The translations under genes and the position numbers were made by a program. From Nipponacmea schrenckii (Eukaryota > Mollusca > Gastropoda > Lottiidae), in assembly GCA_030562195.1 (NCBI GenBank), contig CM060201.1, positions 21,092,454-21,156,453 on the forward strand: 64,000 nucleotides of DNA, in the 5' to 3' direction. The notes under the pieces are model-generated. The model had not been told where the DNA came from. It searched no databases and saw nothing but the letters and a program-made list of their open reading frames with translations. This document shows, in pieces, positions 50,188-62,684 of this stretch (the stretch's first letter is position 1; the number at the start of each line of letters is the position of its first letter).

Positions 50188-52254
50188 TATTTGTTATAAA
50201 TATCTATTGTTATATTTCATTCTTCATATCTGGTTTTTACTCGTGGGGGGGGGGGGGCTGTGGCTCGGTGAGTACCGGGAACCGGGATTCAATCCAAGCA
50301 GACATCTAGACCAATGTATTACCCTACTAAAATGTTTTAAAGGACTGACTATGTATGGCTTTAAAAATGATATTCCACATATAGAGTTAGATCAATTAAC
50401 CCCCGGGGCCAAATTTTACATCACGATTTTCTAAGATCAATATATACAAAAAAAATTTTAATTTTTTTTTATGTAAATTATGAAGATAAATAACAAAGAA
50501 ACGCACAAAATATGAAAAACGACAAGACAGGTAAAAAAAACACACATAGAAATCTAAAAACACAAATTATTTATACTCTATTATCAACAACACATATCAA
50601 ATAACAAGGGCAATTTCACAAAAACTTACAGTGGGAGGGATGAACTCGTTAGAATTTCAAAGAGGAGCACACGGCCCATCGTGATCTATTTGTCTATTGT
50701 AAACTGAAGCTACGGAAATTTACGGTAGTAGCTGAGCGGTAACCGAATAGGGCACCCATTTGATATCCGTCCAAAAGGCGAAAAATACCACCCCCATAGG
50801 CCTATTTTATACATACGAGAACCATATCGATACCGTATAATTGCGAGTATAATGCGCACAACTAGCTACCAAGAAAATTGGCACAGGGTTAAAGTATTGT
50901 TGACAGGTATTTTGGTATAAGTGAATGAAAGCAGACACCATGTCAAGTTTCGGAAGCACTGGCACAGGATTTTAGTAAACTAAGTACAGACATTCCTGTA
51001 CCCCAGTAAAACCTACATAAAGAGACCAAAGTAAATCTGACAAAGAAATTATCTTGAGAAGAGAATAGAAGTTTTTGTGAAATTTGATCCCGGATTTCAA
51101 CTAGTATAAAGCAAAGTTTAACAAAGAAAATAGTCATTTTTAATACTTTCTTTATCAGCTATTAGAGCTCACTTATTACAGCTATCTGTAGCCCTTTTTA
51201 AATTGACAAGTGATACTCATTAATATTCAATTAAATTCAGCAATATTGAAATATTTTTGCCAATTTTTTTTTAGGTTAACTTATTAGACCATATTTCTTT
51301 GGTTTTTGAATAAATTTTTGAAGTATACAACCATATACAAACATCATATATCACAAAAACAAATGATCTGTTTTTTTTTAAATTAATTTTGAATAAATTT
51401 TGAAAATGGACAACAATATGCAAAAAGTGGAGATTTTAAAGGCAAATTTTAAAATGGGTGAAAAATTTCAAAAGATACAAAAGTTGTAGTGTGAAAATAT
51501 TTCACCATTTTGCAAGGCCACTTTTTTCCTCAAATAATTTTGAATATTATTTTGGCAAAAATATTACACCAATGGCAAATTCTTATCACAATAACAATAT
51601 TTAGAAACAGAGTTTCTGTCAAATAATTGTCTAGATATATATAAATTTTGGCAAAATTGTTTAAAAGCAGGTACAATAGAGCCACCAAATAAGTGGGAAA
51701 GATGAAATCTACTATATAAAGGTTTAATTAAAAGCTGGGAGGGTAATCCATCCTTACCCTCATGGTTTCAATGCATCTACTTAAAAAGCACCACCCTCTA
51801 ATCTGAAGCATTCATGATTATTTTTTTTTTTTTAATTTTCTTGTCCATTATTGTGGACATTAATTTAAAAAAAATTAACTTTGTTAAATTAAAACTCACC
51901 TGAAGACAAACCTGTGAATACTGATTATTATTCCAACCCCTCCCCTCCGCCCAACCCCCCAGCGAAGCAGATATAAATAGTCCTGATCATACAGAGCACC
52001 ATTATTGTAAAGTAAATTTTATAAAAAAAACAGTTCAAAAATACAAAAAGTGTAGGTTGTGATAAGTGAATTGTGATTTACGTTAGTAAGGTACTCTGTG
52101 GCCATTATTTCATGTCACTAATAAAATTTTGGACGATGATCAAGTGCAATTTTAAAATTTTGAATTTCAGTTTCAGATGAGAACTATTTTTATACAATGG
52201 CCTTTGGTGATTGGTTTTATCATTGTGTCCTAACCACACCCTTGTTCATCATAC

Positions 52255-52400
52255 TTCTAATAAGGTTCGACAGGATGTAAAACTCCAATTCATTTTCATT
52301 TCCAATAAGGTTCAGTAGGATGTAAAACTCCAATTCTTTTTCATTTCCAATAAGGTTCAGTAGGATGTAAAACTCCATTCATTTCATTTTCATTTCTAAC
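52255..52400 (+). repeat. SINE-tail array, about 46-bp unit, 3 copies
   Basis: AATAAGGTTCAGTAGGATGT plus AAAACTCCAATTCATTTTCA repeated, a second independent amplification of the SINE tail. Confidence 0.85.
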
Positions 52401-52592
52401 AAGGTTCAGGTCTGTTACGTTCTGTTCTATGACGTAAGAACACGCTAGTTTGGGATACACTAGGTCTAACTAAGTACAACAGTGTTTGTATTCTACCACG
52501 AGTTGTTTTTCTGTTGTATGTAAATGGATTACAATTAACCAGATGTAGATTGTCATAAATTAAGTATTGTCCATGTTAACAGACAAAAATAA

Positions 52593-52830
52593 TGGGCGTT
52601 CCTCACGTGATTTGTTTGTTCTTGTCATCTGATTGGTCAATTGATCGTAAATGTTCTTAAATTCAGTTTTCTGACCAATCAGATTACTGTGGTTTTAAAC
52701 CTTTCGATGATTTAAGAGATCCTATTATCTGATTGGTCAATGACTAAAATGGATTTGTATCCAAATTATTTTGACCAATAAGATTACAGAATTTCTTAAA
52801 TCCCTGATTTTTACCGAACACTAGTTTTCA
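52593..52830. mobile_element. MITE-like element, same family as 7701-7955
   Basis: TCATCTGATTGGTCAATTGA, GACCAATCAGATTACTGTGG and ATTATCTGATTGGTCAATGA. Confidence 0.65.
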
Positions 52831-52848
52831 AGACATCTTAGGGTAATT

Positions 52849-55800
52849 TTATACGAACTGGTAATTGTCCCGAGGAACGTTAAATGGCGTTCGATGTCGT
52901 AAATTATCGTTATCATTCAGTTCATATTTTGTCGTCCAATCAACTTTAAGTGGGCGTAGAAATCCACATAATCTGAGCTGTAACACGTCGTTTAAATTCT
53001 GTATAACGCCACGACTGAAAAATAGAGCCACAGATAAAATAGAAGGGTTGGCCCAAGTTACGTTGACATCTGAAAAGGGTAGTGTGCAAACATTCTTATT
53101 AAAAACATCATAAATTCAACCTCAAAAAGTTCATTATACTTATATTCATGTAACTACTTGATCAAACTGAATCCGTTTTAAAAGGGCTGTAGATCGGTAG
53201 CACAGGTTCCGACAGGGTCAAACCATATGTAAATTGTACATGTTTAATACAATGTTTCGAGCTTGGTTGCCCTTGGTGAAGTTTTAAAAGGGTTAATTAA
53301 AAATAGAGTGTACTAATTGTTAATTAAGCAACTTCAATTAGTTTTGATTTGGCTTCATGAAGACTCAATACTTTGAGTTGAAAATTTCAGGCGACATATT
53401 TCTCTCCAATAATATGTTTATTAATATGCTCTTAAAAAGTTTACGTTAACCTTTTAAAAAATTTTGGCGTTGAAAATCATATTTCAGTAATAGCTTTCCA
53501 ATGAGTGTTAGGGTGAGATGAGAATAGTATTCTCAAGAAAGCACTGGCCTAGGTCATGAAGTAAGAAACAACATTATAGGATGAGATAGTTAGTGTAAAC
53601 AATAGTTAAAAATGGTTAAGGTTATAATCATGAAAAGTATGGAAGTCTTGATCTTTCCACGGTTCTGAAATCCAAATCTAAAAAAACAAAATAACTTTTT
53701 AATTTTGGTCCTCATTATCCTGTTCAAATACTGGAGCCCATTGACCTATAATAAACTAAAGTGTATGCTTGATGACATTTGACTAATAATTATTTAAGGT
53801 AATATGTGATATATATATATATAAAACAGTTATGGATTTGAAAAAACGTTTTGCAGTGGTTCAAGTCTGCCATGGACTAAATGGTTACTAAGATTTTTAT
53901 TCCTCTTGAACGCGGTAACAATTCTTTTAGTATAAACCTGTGGATATTTCTGTTGTAGAGTTTTATAGTAATTTTTTACAATTACCGATGCGTTGGTAGC
54001 AGTATGATTATAGGTGGTGATGAAGGGGATTATTTGGTTGTCATGCTGAAGGTTTAAGCCATTCGGATATACTGTGTCCAACTGGTCCATCCAATAGCTC
54101 TCGCGCTGCAATCTTCTATGTTTTGGCTTAATATTAGGCATCGACATAACCGCCTCAATAGGCATAATTACCAAGTCTTCAATGGAGTGGTCGGGGAGGT
54201 TAAAGTGGTTTGCAATAGGTCTGTTTTTGCCATGTACGATATCGTAACGATGGCCATTAAAACGGGTTCTTAACATATTTTTTGTTTCGCCAACATATTG
54301 GACTTCGCATTTTTTACAAGAAATTAGGTATATTAAATTTTGGTCAACACAAGAAAGTTGGTCACGCATGATGAAATATTTGCCGGTCTTTTTGTTTTGA
54401 AAATAATGAGAAATAGGTACATGAACGCAGGTACGACACGCAGAACCTCTACACGGTGCTGATCCAAGGCCATTAAAAGGGGGAGGGGGGTTACTCTTTT
54501 TCTGAAGGTTCAAAAGGGTGTCGTTTTTAATTTGGCGCAGGAAACGTTTTGAGTAACCCCTTTCTCGTAATTTATCAAAAACAAGTCTACACGCGGAATC
54601 AAAGTCGGTCAAGAAATTGTGTCTAGTTTTCAGTTTTTGAGTACAAAAATGTCATTTTAAAATTAAACCAGAAATTGATGAAAAAATGAAAGGTGACAGA
54701 AAAATGGTGAAATATACATGTCTATATTTTTAATATTATTGACACTATTTGGATATAGTACCTGTCTATTTTACAGTCAATCACCATGATAACTATATAT
54801 GCACAATTTTATATTTTGACATCACATATCAGTCAAAAAACGAAAAAAAAATGGCGTGATGTATGAGATGAATTCTTCATGATCTGACAAGAAATTGAAG
54901 TTTTCTGTCATGAATATACAACATATAAGCTTACAGTTGTCAAAAGATTAAATATAAGGTTTTAAATGCCATGATTCACTATCTTCAGAGGGTTAATTTG
55001 AGGTCTTGAATATACATAAATAGTCTTCAGAGGTACTAGAACCACATGAAAATTGAAAAGTAGGCTGACTATTTTGGGCTCTACTTACTGAAAAGTAGGC
55101 TGACTATTTTAGGCTCTACTTACTGGAATGGGCTGACTGTTTTAGGCTCTACTTACTGAAATGTAGGCTATTTAGGCTCTACTTACTGAAATGGGCTGAC
55201 TATTTTAGGCTCTACTTACTGAAATGGGCTGACTATTTTAGGCTCTACTTACTGAAATGGGCTGACTATTTTGGGCTCTACTTACTGAAATGGCTGACTA
55301 TTTAAGGCTCTACTTACTGAAATGTAGGCTGACTATTTAAGGCTCTACTTACTGAAATGTAGGCTGACTATTTAAGGCTCTACTTACTGAAATTGGGCTA
55401 CTATTTTAGTTTACTTACTGAATGGGCTGACTATTTTAGGCTCTACTTACTGAAATGAGGCTGACTATTTAAGGCTCTACTTACTGAAATGGCTGACTAT
55501 TTTAGTCACTTACTGAATGGGCTGACTATTTTAGGCTCTACTTACTGAAATGGGCTGACTATTTAAGGCTCTACTTACTGAAATGGGCTGACTATTTTAG
55601 TTTCAACTTACTGGAATGGGCTGACTATTTTAGGCTCTACTTACTGAAATGTAGGCTGACTATTTTAGGCTCTACTTACTGAAATGGCTGACTATTTTAG
55701 CTTACTTACTGAAATGGGCTGACTATTTGTAGGCTCTACTTACTGAAATGGGCTGACTATTTTAGGCGCTACTTACTGAAATGGGCTGACTATTTAGGCT

Positions 55801-58800
55801 CTACTTACTGAAATGTAGGCTGACTATTTAAGGCTCTACTTACTGAAATGGGCTGACTATTTTAGGCTCTACTTACTGAAATGGGCTGACTATTTTAGGC
55901 TCTACTTACTGAAATGGGCTGACTATTTTAGGCTCTACTTACTGAAATGGGCTGACTATTTTAGGCTCTACTTACTGAAATGGGCTGACTATTTTAGGCT
56001 CTACTTACTGAAATGGGCTGACTATTTTAGGCTCTACTTACTGAAATGGGCTGACTATTTTAGGCTCTACTTACTGAAATGGGCTAACTATTTTTGGTGC
56101 ATGATGACAGGCGTCGCTATGTTGATGATCGTGATGTTCTGTATCTGGAGGTTGTTGATGAAATATTGGGTAACGCCCACAATTCAACCTTTCATTGGAC
56201 GTCATGGCTAACCACATGACCTGAAAAAAAAAATACAAAATAAGGGTCAGCATAGCCAAATATGGTAGTTTCAGGCAAAAAAATCTAAGTCTTACTAAAT
56301 CCTGTTGTCGTTTTCTGTCTCCTGTGTGCAGTGTATGAGCTTAATTTGCTGTCCTGATGAGGATTGTATATCAGAAACACATATCTTCAGTATGAGATGA
56401 GCACCTTCCAATAAGATTGTAGTCTAGAATCTATCTTGATTAAGTTTAGTTTTAAAGAACAAGACCTCCGCTTGCGTAAGACTTTTTAAAATATTTTTCC
56501 CTCTATATATCTTGACCTTGACCTACCTGATAAAGTTGACAAAAGAACAACGCGGAAACCCAGAACATGTGACAGATGGCGTTTATCATTATCCACGCGA
56601 CCCATGGTGACATGGTAAAAAGTTTACGAAGCGACCCCGTAATACCTTCTTCGTAAAAGTCTATCGATATCTCCGCACTAAAATCTGTGAATTATAAAAA
56701 CAAGTATATTACATTATATTAAACTTTAAGAAACACATGTAAAAACTAGTACTTCAGTGTCATATCAATCATCCACTACATTATGGCATGTCTGGTCAGA
56801 ACAGCAGTTAACTCCCCCTTCTAACTCTGACCAGTACTATACTGATATCTCTCTATCTGGCCAACACCACTCACCTCTCATGTCCAAAGTAGACTGACTG
56901 GTGGAGAGTATATCAGTAACTGATCCACACCAAACATATTAATAGTTACAAGTAATGAACGGATCAGGTTACAACATTACAATTCATATACAATTTAAAA
57001 AATATGTATAAGTCCTCCCAGCTGTAAATAGGTACGGATAATCTGGGAAAGATCAATGCCAAGAGGTTTGACCAAGGATCAGCTGGTAGAAAGGATCCCT
57101 GTCACGGCGAAATTGTGAACCTAAGTTGTTATGTTTCTTTCTTTTTGTTTTTAAGTAGGAAGGTCATAATAAAACCCAGGGAAAAACTGAGAGAAAATTC
57201 AAACTTACATAAATAGCAGCCATACAAACACCAACTTATCATGCCAATTAGAAAAAATAAATAACCCAAAAAATACTTGTGGTTTAACGCTCCTGAAAAA
57301 TACAAATAGTATTCTAATTTATATAAAATAACACAAGTGAATATATTATGGTATAACTCACTTCTTTAATTCTCATATTGACCCCCTTCTTCATTTCATC
57401 TGATAGTGACAAGTGTCAATTGTGTTGAAATGTTATGCATTTTTATTCCATTTATATGATAGATTAAGTCCCTGGTAACTCACCCAGAACTGCCATAAAA
57501 AGATATTTAACATCTTAATCTTCTGTTCTAGATACAATGATGCTAAGAAGTGTCAAATGGGGGAAACTTTGCCAGAACAGCTGTATTAACCTACATAAAT
57601 TTGCGATTTCCAACTGTCGAGGGATCTTTAACATGCACAGCCTGTAGCACACAAGCCAATAGGAACTAATTTTATTTAAATATGAGAGAATTCAACTCAC
57701 CGACACAGTTATCAATCCAGGGACAATGGTGATCGAATTTCGCTACACATTTATTACATAATCCACAATGTTTCGATCGTAACGGTTTACGAATTAAACA
57801 TGTACTACAAAACTGGTTTAATGTCAGGGTTTGGGTTTCTGCTAAATCTAATATTGTCTGAAATAAAACAACAGTTATTTTATTCTCAATGGAGTTACCT
57901 ACCCTTATTTTTATTTTCTTAAAATTTAGGAATCCGGGGTCTAGTTAATTAGTCTCCACCCTGACTAAATATATAGTTACCTTCCCTTGTCTCAACCCTT
58001 CAACTAAATAGAGTTACCTACCCTTTTCTTATGCTCCTTTTTAGAATTTCAGGAATCTGGGATCAAATTATTTAGTGTCCACCCTGACTAAATATATAGT
58101 TACCTTCCCTTGTCTCAACCCTTCAACTAATTATAGAGTTACCTACCCTTATCTCTACCCCCAACTAAACATAGTTCCCTACTCTTGTCTCCAACCACCT
58201 ATGGAAAACCTACCCTTGTCAATATCCCAAAATAAATATATAGTTACCTACCCTTTCCCTACCCCTAACTTAAAATATAGTCGTTTACGTTTGTCGCTAC
58301 CCCACAATAAATAAAGAGTTACCTACCCTGATCTTGTCTTCTCTATTAGTATTAAGGAAGCCTGGGTCAGTTTTCCATGATTTATAGAAGAAATAAGTTA
58401 AAACGGTGATATTGACGGTGAAGAGAACGTGTTTTAAATTAGAATCAATGTCTGGAGTAATCATTAAGGATTAAATAATTTTCAAAATTCAATATTTCTG
58501 GGGTAGATCTCATATCATTGATGGCTGTTTTATCAGTCACATGGAATCATACTCAGTGTCAACAATGTGTAAATAAATGAATGGAGTTTGACGTCTGCAT
58601 CTTATGGCCGAAAGAAGAGGGGCTCAACATCATTGAGGGAACAGGAAAAATAGATTGAACTCCAAATGCAAATATGATCTAATGCCAAAATTTTTCTTTG
58701 GAGAAAACTCCTTCAAATCCTCTTAGTCTTATTCAGTTTCATACCATTTGATTCAGGGCAGAATTGGAGCAGACGCAACTTGATCACACCTGGCTAATCA

Positions 58801-61800
58801 AGGGTCAGTTCTATTTATTTTAGGGCAGTTGTTTGGAACTCTACGAATCCAGCGCCACCCTAGTAAACAGACTTCCAACATTGTAAAAGGATACACGGTA
58901 TAAGGTAAAGGAACCAGGTGTAAACCATCCAGAACTTGGTAGCAAGATAAATAGCAAGAGGCATAAGGTGACGTACATTTTCATCTATAAACGATCTGAA
59001 ACAAACAAACATTTTTATAATTTTTACACAAATATGTCCTACCCTTCTGCACTTTATGAGCTAATGAAGAAGGGCAACACCATGCAGTGTGCAATGAGGG
59101 AAATTTTACCAGGGTAGTAGCATTAGGGATCTGTAACCTGCACAGTTTGAAGCGCAAGGTGCCTCGGTTTATTGCCCCATCCAAACAACTAAACACTTTT
59201 TCCATTTTAGTCCCTCAAGCCGGGCCAAAGAGATAGACAAAAGGGGAAAAAGAAATGTTAAAATTTTAACAGGTCAAGCAGTGTGCAATGAGAGAATTTT
59301 CCAGAATAATACACAAGAAGAGCAAAGTAAATAACTTACGAGATTAAAATACGTAGGAATATAAAAGATATCACAGCAAGACCGAGTTTGGTATACCATA
59401 ATGCATTGGTCTCGGGGATATAACCAACTAAAAACAACACAACGAAGGGGATCACATACGCTACATACTTTTTAATGTCCTGTAAAAAAACAAAACATGA
59501 ATTGAGATTCTAAAAATCTTTAACAATTATTATGGATGGATACTTCTAGAATATGTATTATTTTTAATGTAGAGGGAACCAACAGTCTATAGCTTACAGG
59601 ATCTTGAAATATTGTTCGACCCAAAATCACAGATGCATTAAACATGTTTTACCCTTTCATCTCCATCACCCACAGGGTGAAATTTTCCAACCAAATTTTT
59701 TCAAATATTACTTACTCTATCTACAGTTAGCCGTCTAAAAAATCCACCAGATTTGGCTTCGATTAAGGCTTGTTCCATACGTAATTTTCTTGCCAGCGGG
59801 AAGTTTTTAGAAGCAACAGCTATGTCAATGGCTGTCTGGCCCTAAAATTAATAACAACAAAAAAACTCCAAATTAGTGGTTGTGGGTACCGTGATCTCCA
59901 TCAGTGTGTGAATATCTGATGACCTTCCCTCATCACAAGCAAGTTGACCCAGCTGTAATTGGGTATCTTAAGGTTTAGCCAAGGACCAGCTGGTAGAAAG
60001 GATCCCTGTCACGGCGGCGGACTTGTGAACCATTAGATGTTATCCTTGTAAAATATAGTTGTTTCTTTCATTTTTTTAACATTAACATTAAAGAATATTT
60101 ACCTTAAGGTCCGTATCTTCAATCTGTGCCCCAGCGTTTAACAGTAATCGTACAACAACATGGTTTCCTGTCTGACACGCAAACATCAGGGGAGTTAATC
60201 CATTCTTATCGTCATGACGATGTACAGACGCTCCAAATGTTAATAATAAACGTACAGGATCGTAACTGAAAATGAAATGAGATAATGCAGAAGTTCCTCA
60301 CTAAATTTTTTTAAATGGAGACCATACTTTTTTGAGCGTAAAAATCCTTCATTAATATTTTACTTAAATCAGAATTGACTTTTGAGATGAAATTTAGTTA
60401 AGCCCCCCAAGTTTAATATCAGATTGTTCTAAAGACCAAGTGGTGTGCAATAGAGAAAACTTTGTAATTACTAAAATCTCAAAATGAGAGTAAGAGGGTC
60501 AAACAGCCTTACCCAAAAACTCTATGTGAGGCCCACATCAGGGCAGTGAGACCGTTCCTGTCCACCATATCGACATCCTGACCCTTAGCTATCAGATAGG
60601 CTACCAGGGCAGTGTGACCAAATTGAGCAGCTAAATGTATACAGCTACAACCTATAAATAAATATGATTTAGAACCTTTACAAGCCTGTCTTTATCACTA
60701 CACAAATATTTAATAAATTTATTCCTTACCTATATAATGTAATAGATGTAATAATAAAGACCGTAGCTTACCTTCACCGTCCCTGAGGGATGGGTCAGCC
60801 CCATACGACATCAATAATACCAACATATTCAGATGACCTTGTCTAAAATAAATAAACCCAAAAAATTTGTCAAGTTTCAGGAAAATAGCGACATTACACA
60901 AAATTTAATCATTCATTTTTCTTCCTATTTTTCTCTGATATATTTACGTTCAAACCTTATTCTAGGTCGATGTGTCAATCATTATATTTATATAGTACCC
61001 ATAACAACACAAATATTTCTACAACCCAATACGAACCTGGTGGCCCAGTGCATGGGTGTAGAATTTAAATCTCCTCCAAATCTATCCACTATAGATCCTT
61101 TTGAAATTAAGTACCTGTCAACAAAAATAAAATACACATAAATTTAACTAAGATTATAAGCTATGTGGACTCTCTGAAAGAGAAGGCAAGTAAACAAACC
61201 TAAATACCAAATAAAGATTATTAGCTATGTGGACTCTCTGAAAGAGATGGCAAGTAGACCGTTGCAAATACCAAATTAACATTATAAGCCATGAGGACAA
61301 AAGTTGACAAACCCAAGAATATCAAACTAAGATCATTAGCTGTGTGGAATCTCTGAAATAGATAGCACTTTGACAAACCCAAGAATATCAAACTAAGATC
61401 ATTTGCTGTGTGGAATCTCTGAAAGAGATAGCAATTTGACATACCCAAGAATATCAAACTAAGATCATTTGCTGTGTGGAATCTCTGAAAGAGATAGCAA
61501 TTTGACAAACCCAAGAATATCAAACTAAGATCATTTGTTGTGTGGGCTCTTTGGTTGATATATCCGATTGACAAACTTACTTGACCAAATCTGCCCTGTT
61601 GTTAATGGCTGCCCAGTGAAGTAGGCTGACATTTTCCTTGTCCATTTGGTTAATATCAAACCCTGCATCCACCAGTTCACAAACACGATCAAATACCCCA
61701 TACTGGACTGCACGTACAATATCAAAATGTTTGAAATCTTCCTGAGGGGCCTGAGGAGGGGGTGGTGGGGGTTTCTCTAAGTCTGATTTGGAAGCTGCCT

Positions 61801-62684
61801 CCTTTCCAACCTGAAATATGGACCAGTTATTGATTCGCCGGTTACTGTTGCTATGCAGAGATGAAATATGTGTTCTTGGCTTATTATGTTCCATTCTTTC
61901 ACATGCTTTCCTTTTATCAGAATTAAACTAGCCAGCATATTATATGAAGCTTATGTTACTATGGGAACTAACTAGTAAGTTGAAATTAAAATATACACAG
62001 AACAGACATCCTCAATAGACTTCACATACTGAGATAATGCAATCAAAATGGATGCTGATTTGATATGCTTGAATATGTAAATCAAAAATTCTCAAGTTTT
62101 CAATTTGATGAAGGCCTACTTAATTAGCAACAGTTTAGTGTGTCTCTTAAACACAACAGCATTTGACATAAATTGATAAAAATATTAAGAAATTAATTTC
62201 CTGATATGGTTTCACTTCAGACATGTCTGAACATTCAGATTGCGAAATCGGAACGTGAAAGCCTTTTCTGATTATCGATAGACTACATTGTTTTAAATCG
62301 AATGAATAAAATACCGGTTAAACCTTTATAAGATTTTTTGATCTTGACTCCACTGCACAGAATGTAATCGTTCTTTAAAGTCTCAGCTCTCCTTCAGAAC
62401 GCATTCTCTCAATATCTTTTGAACTGTGAAGCCGATGAATATGACTTAACAGAACAAGTTGGGAAATCCAAGACACCAAAATTAAAAACTCCGAAATATC
62501 ATGAATAAAAACACTTAGACAAACGAAAAAAATATGGTCCGCTATGCCATGAGCTTATGTATGTATGATCAAAATTTTTACGAAAAGCAAATGCTATTTT
62601 CAGTCTCACCTTAGGTAACAACGGTTGAATAGGATTACAGTTTGGATCAACGTCAGCCATCTTGAATTCTTCCAAGGTGGTCAT
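52849..62684 (-). CDS. ZDHHC17: Palmitoyltransferase ZDHHC17 (HIP14), complete, 15 exons
   Basis: Golgi/vesicle membrane S-acyltransferase with ankyrin repeats that recruit substrates. Exons in transcript order: 62610-62684, 61581-61810, 61037-61114, 60772-60842, 60513-60651, 60103-60265, 59716-59841, 59340-59479, 58895-58995, 58327-58451, 57701-57857, 57209-57292, 56527-56684, 56075-56220, 52849-53014; all phases fit, 652 residues (human 632). Ankyrin repeats span about 60-290 ([27 protein letters not shown]). Six membrane segments follow, two pairs before the DHHC domain and two after it. The Cys-rich domain has [17 protein letters not shown] and DHHCPW, with the catalytic Cys near residue 462. 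A TTxE-like motif (TSNE) and C-terminal NYQFV match HIP14. Retained DHHC argues against ZDHHC13, which has DQHC. A second Met (KMADVDP, ATG at 62660) in good context may be the true start. Intron 9 is U12-type; intron 14 holds a Penelope-like fragment and a minisatellite. Confidence 0.95.
53830..54612 (-). mobile_element. Penelope-like retroelement fragment, GIY-YIG endonuclease end
   Basis: An uninterrupted 260-codon frame encodes a thumb-like N-terminal stretch ([18 protein letters not shown]), a Cys cluster ([13 protein letters not shown]) and the GIY-YIG endonuclease pattern [18 protein letters not shown] followed by [11 protein letters not shown]. This order is typical of the C-terminal part of Penelope-like elements. 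No reverse transcriptase core was found on either side, so the copy is 5'-truncated. Downstream in element orientation, at about 53251-53290, the minus strand reads CTTCACCAAGGGCAACCAAG then CTCGAAACATTG, like the terminal motif of such elements. It lies in the last intron of ZDHHC17, same strand as the host gene. Confidence 0.82.
55048..56090 (-). repeat. 33-bp minisatellite derived from a splice donor, about 31 copies
   Basis: On the + strand the unit contains GGCTCTACTTACTGAAATGG followed by GCTGACTATTTTA. On the gene strand each unit reads CCCATTTCAGTAAGTAGAGC. The first unit is the real end of ZDHHC17 exon 14 (56075) plus the start of its intron. Some units are shortened or diverged, mostly in the half farther from the exon. 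Confidence 0.95.
57059..57150 (+). repeat. Copy of the second dispersed repeat family
   Basis: AAGAGGTTTGACCAAGGATC then AGCTGGTAGAAAGGATCCCT and GTCACGGCG. Confidence 0.7.
57540..57665 (-). mobile_element. Inverted SINE body fragment in a ZDHHC17 intron
   Basis: TGCGATTTCCAACTGTCGAG and ATGCACAGCCTGTAGCACAC are the reverse complement of the SINE body. Confidence 0.75.
57870..58335 (+). repeat. Degenerate repeat of about 50 bp in ZDHHC17 intron 10
   Basis: GAGTTACCTACCCTT and ACTAAATATATAGTTACCTT recur about eight times; two larger blocks (57905-57995 and 58045-58125) are near-identical. The array runs up to the exon 58327-58451 donor, whose GTAGGT reads as ACCTAC, the same string as in the repeat. 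Confidence 0.85.
58452..58894 (-). other. U12-type (minor) intron in ZDHHC17
   Basis: On the minus strand the donor is GTATCCTTT (58886-58894), an exact match to the U12-type GT-AG 5' splice site. A TCCTTAAT branch-site element (58463-58470) ends 12 bases before the exon, close to the TCCTTAAC consensus. There is no pyrimidine tract before the CAG acceptor. The donor was chosen because it is the only one that gives the phase-1 join to the next exon. Confidence 0.85.
59035..59215 (-). mobile_element. Inverted SINE body and tail in ZDHHC17 intron 8
   Basis: GTCCTACCCTTCTGCACTTT, CAACACCATGCAGTGTGCAA and CAGTTTGAAGCGCAAGG. Confidence 0.8.
59945..60070 (+). repeat. Copy of the second dispersed repeat family
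   Basis: CAGCTGTAATTGGGTATCTT, GCCAAGGACCAGCTGGTAGA and GATCCCTGTCACGGCGG. Confidence 0.7.
61150..61575 (-). repeat. About 64-bp minisatellite, 7 copies, next to a ZDHHC17 exon
   Basis: On the + strand the unit has GCTGTGTGGAATCTCTGAAA, GAGATAGCAATTTGACAAAC and CCAAGAATATCAAACTAAGA. It ends at the donor of exon 61581-61810. Confidence 0.93.

Larger units (their letters stand above)
49817..52848. other. Intergenic region between the secreted gene and ZDHHC17
   Basis: The two genes converge here. It holds AT-rich sequence, a 12-base G run near 50246-50257, an array of SINE tails (52255-52400) and a MITE-like element (52593-52830). No gene is supported. Confidence 0.55.

Noticed and set aside
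56071..56259. ZDHHC17 ending at SPFQ with a stop in the repeat array
   Set aside because: A perfect GTAAGT donor precedes the stop, and the phase-2 join to 53014 gives the conserved end ([10 protein letters not shown] to NYQFV).
56671..56684. Acceptor TTTTAG directly before TGCGGAG for ZDHHC17 exon 13
   Set aside because: It gives the wrong phase. The CAG seven bases earlier fits the leftover base of exon 12.
61221..61574. 117-codon minus-strand frame with repeated [11 protein letters not shown]
   Set aside because: Product of the 64-bp minisatellite in a ZDHHC17 intron.
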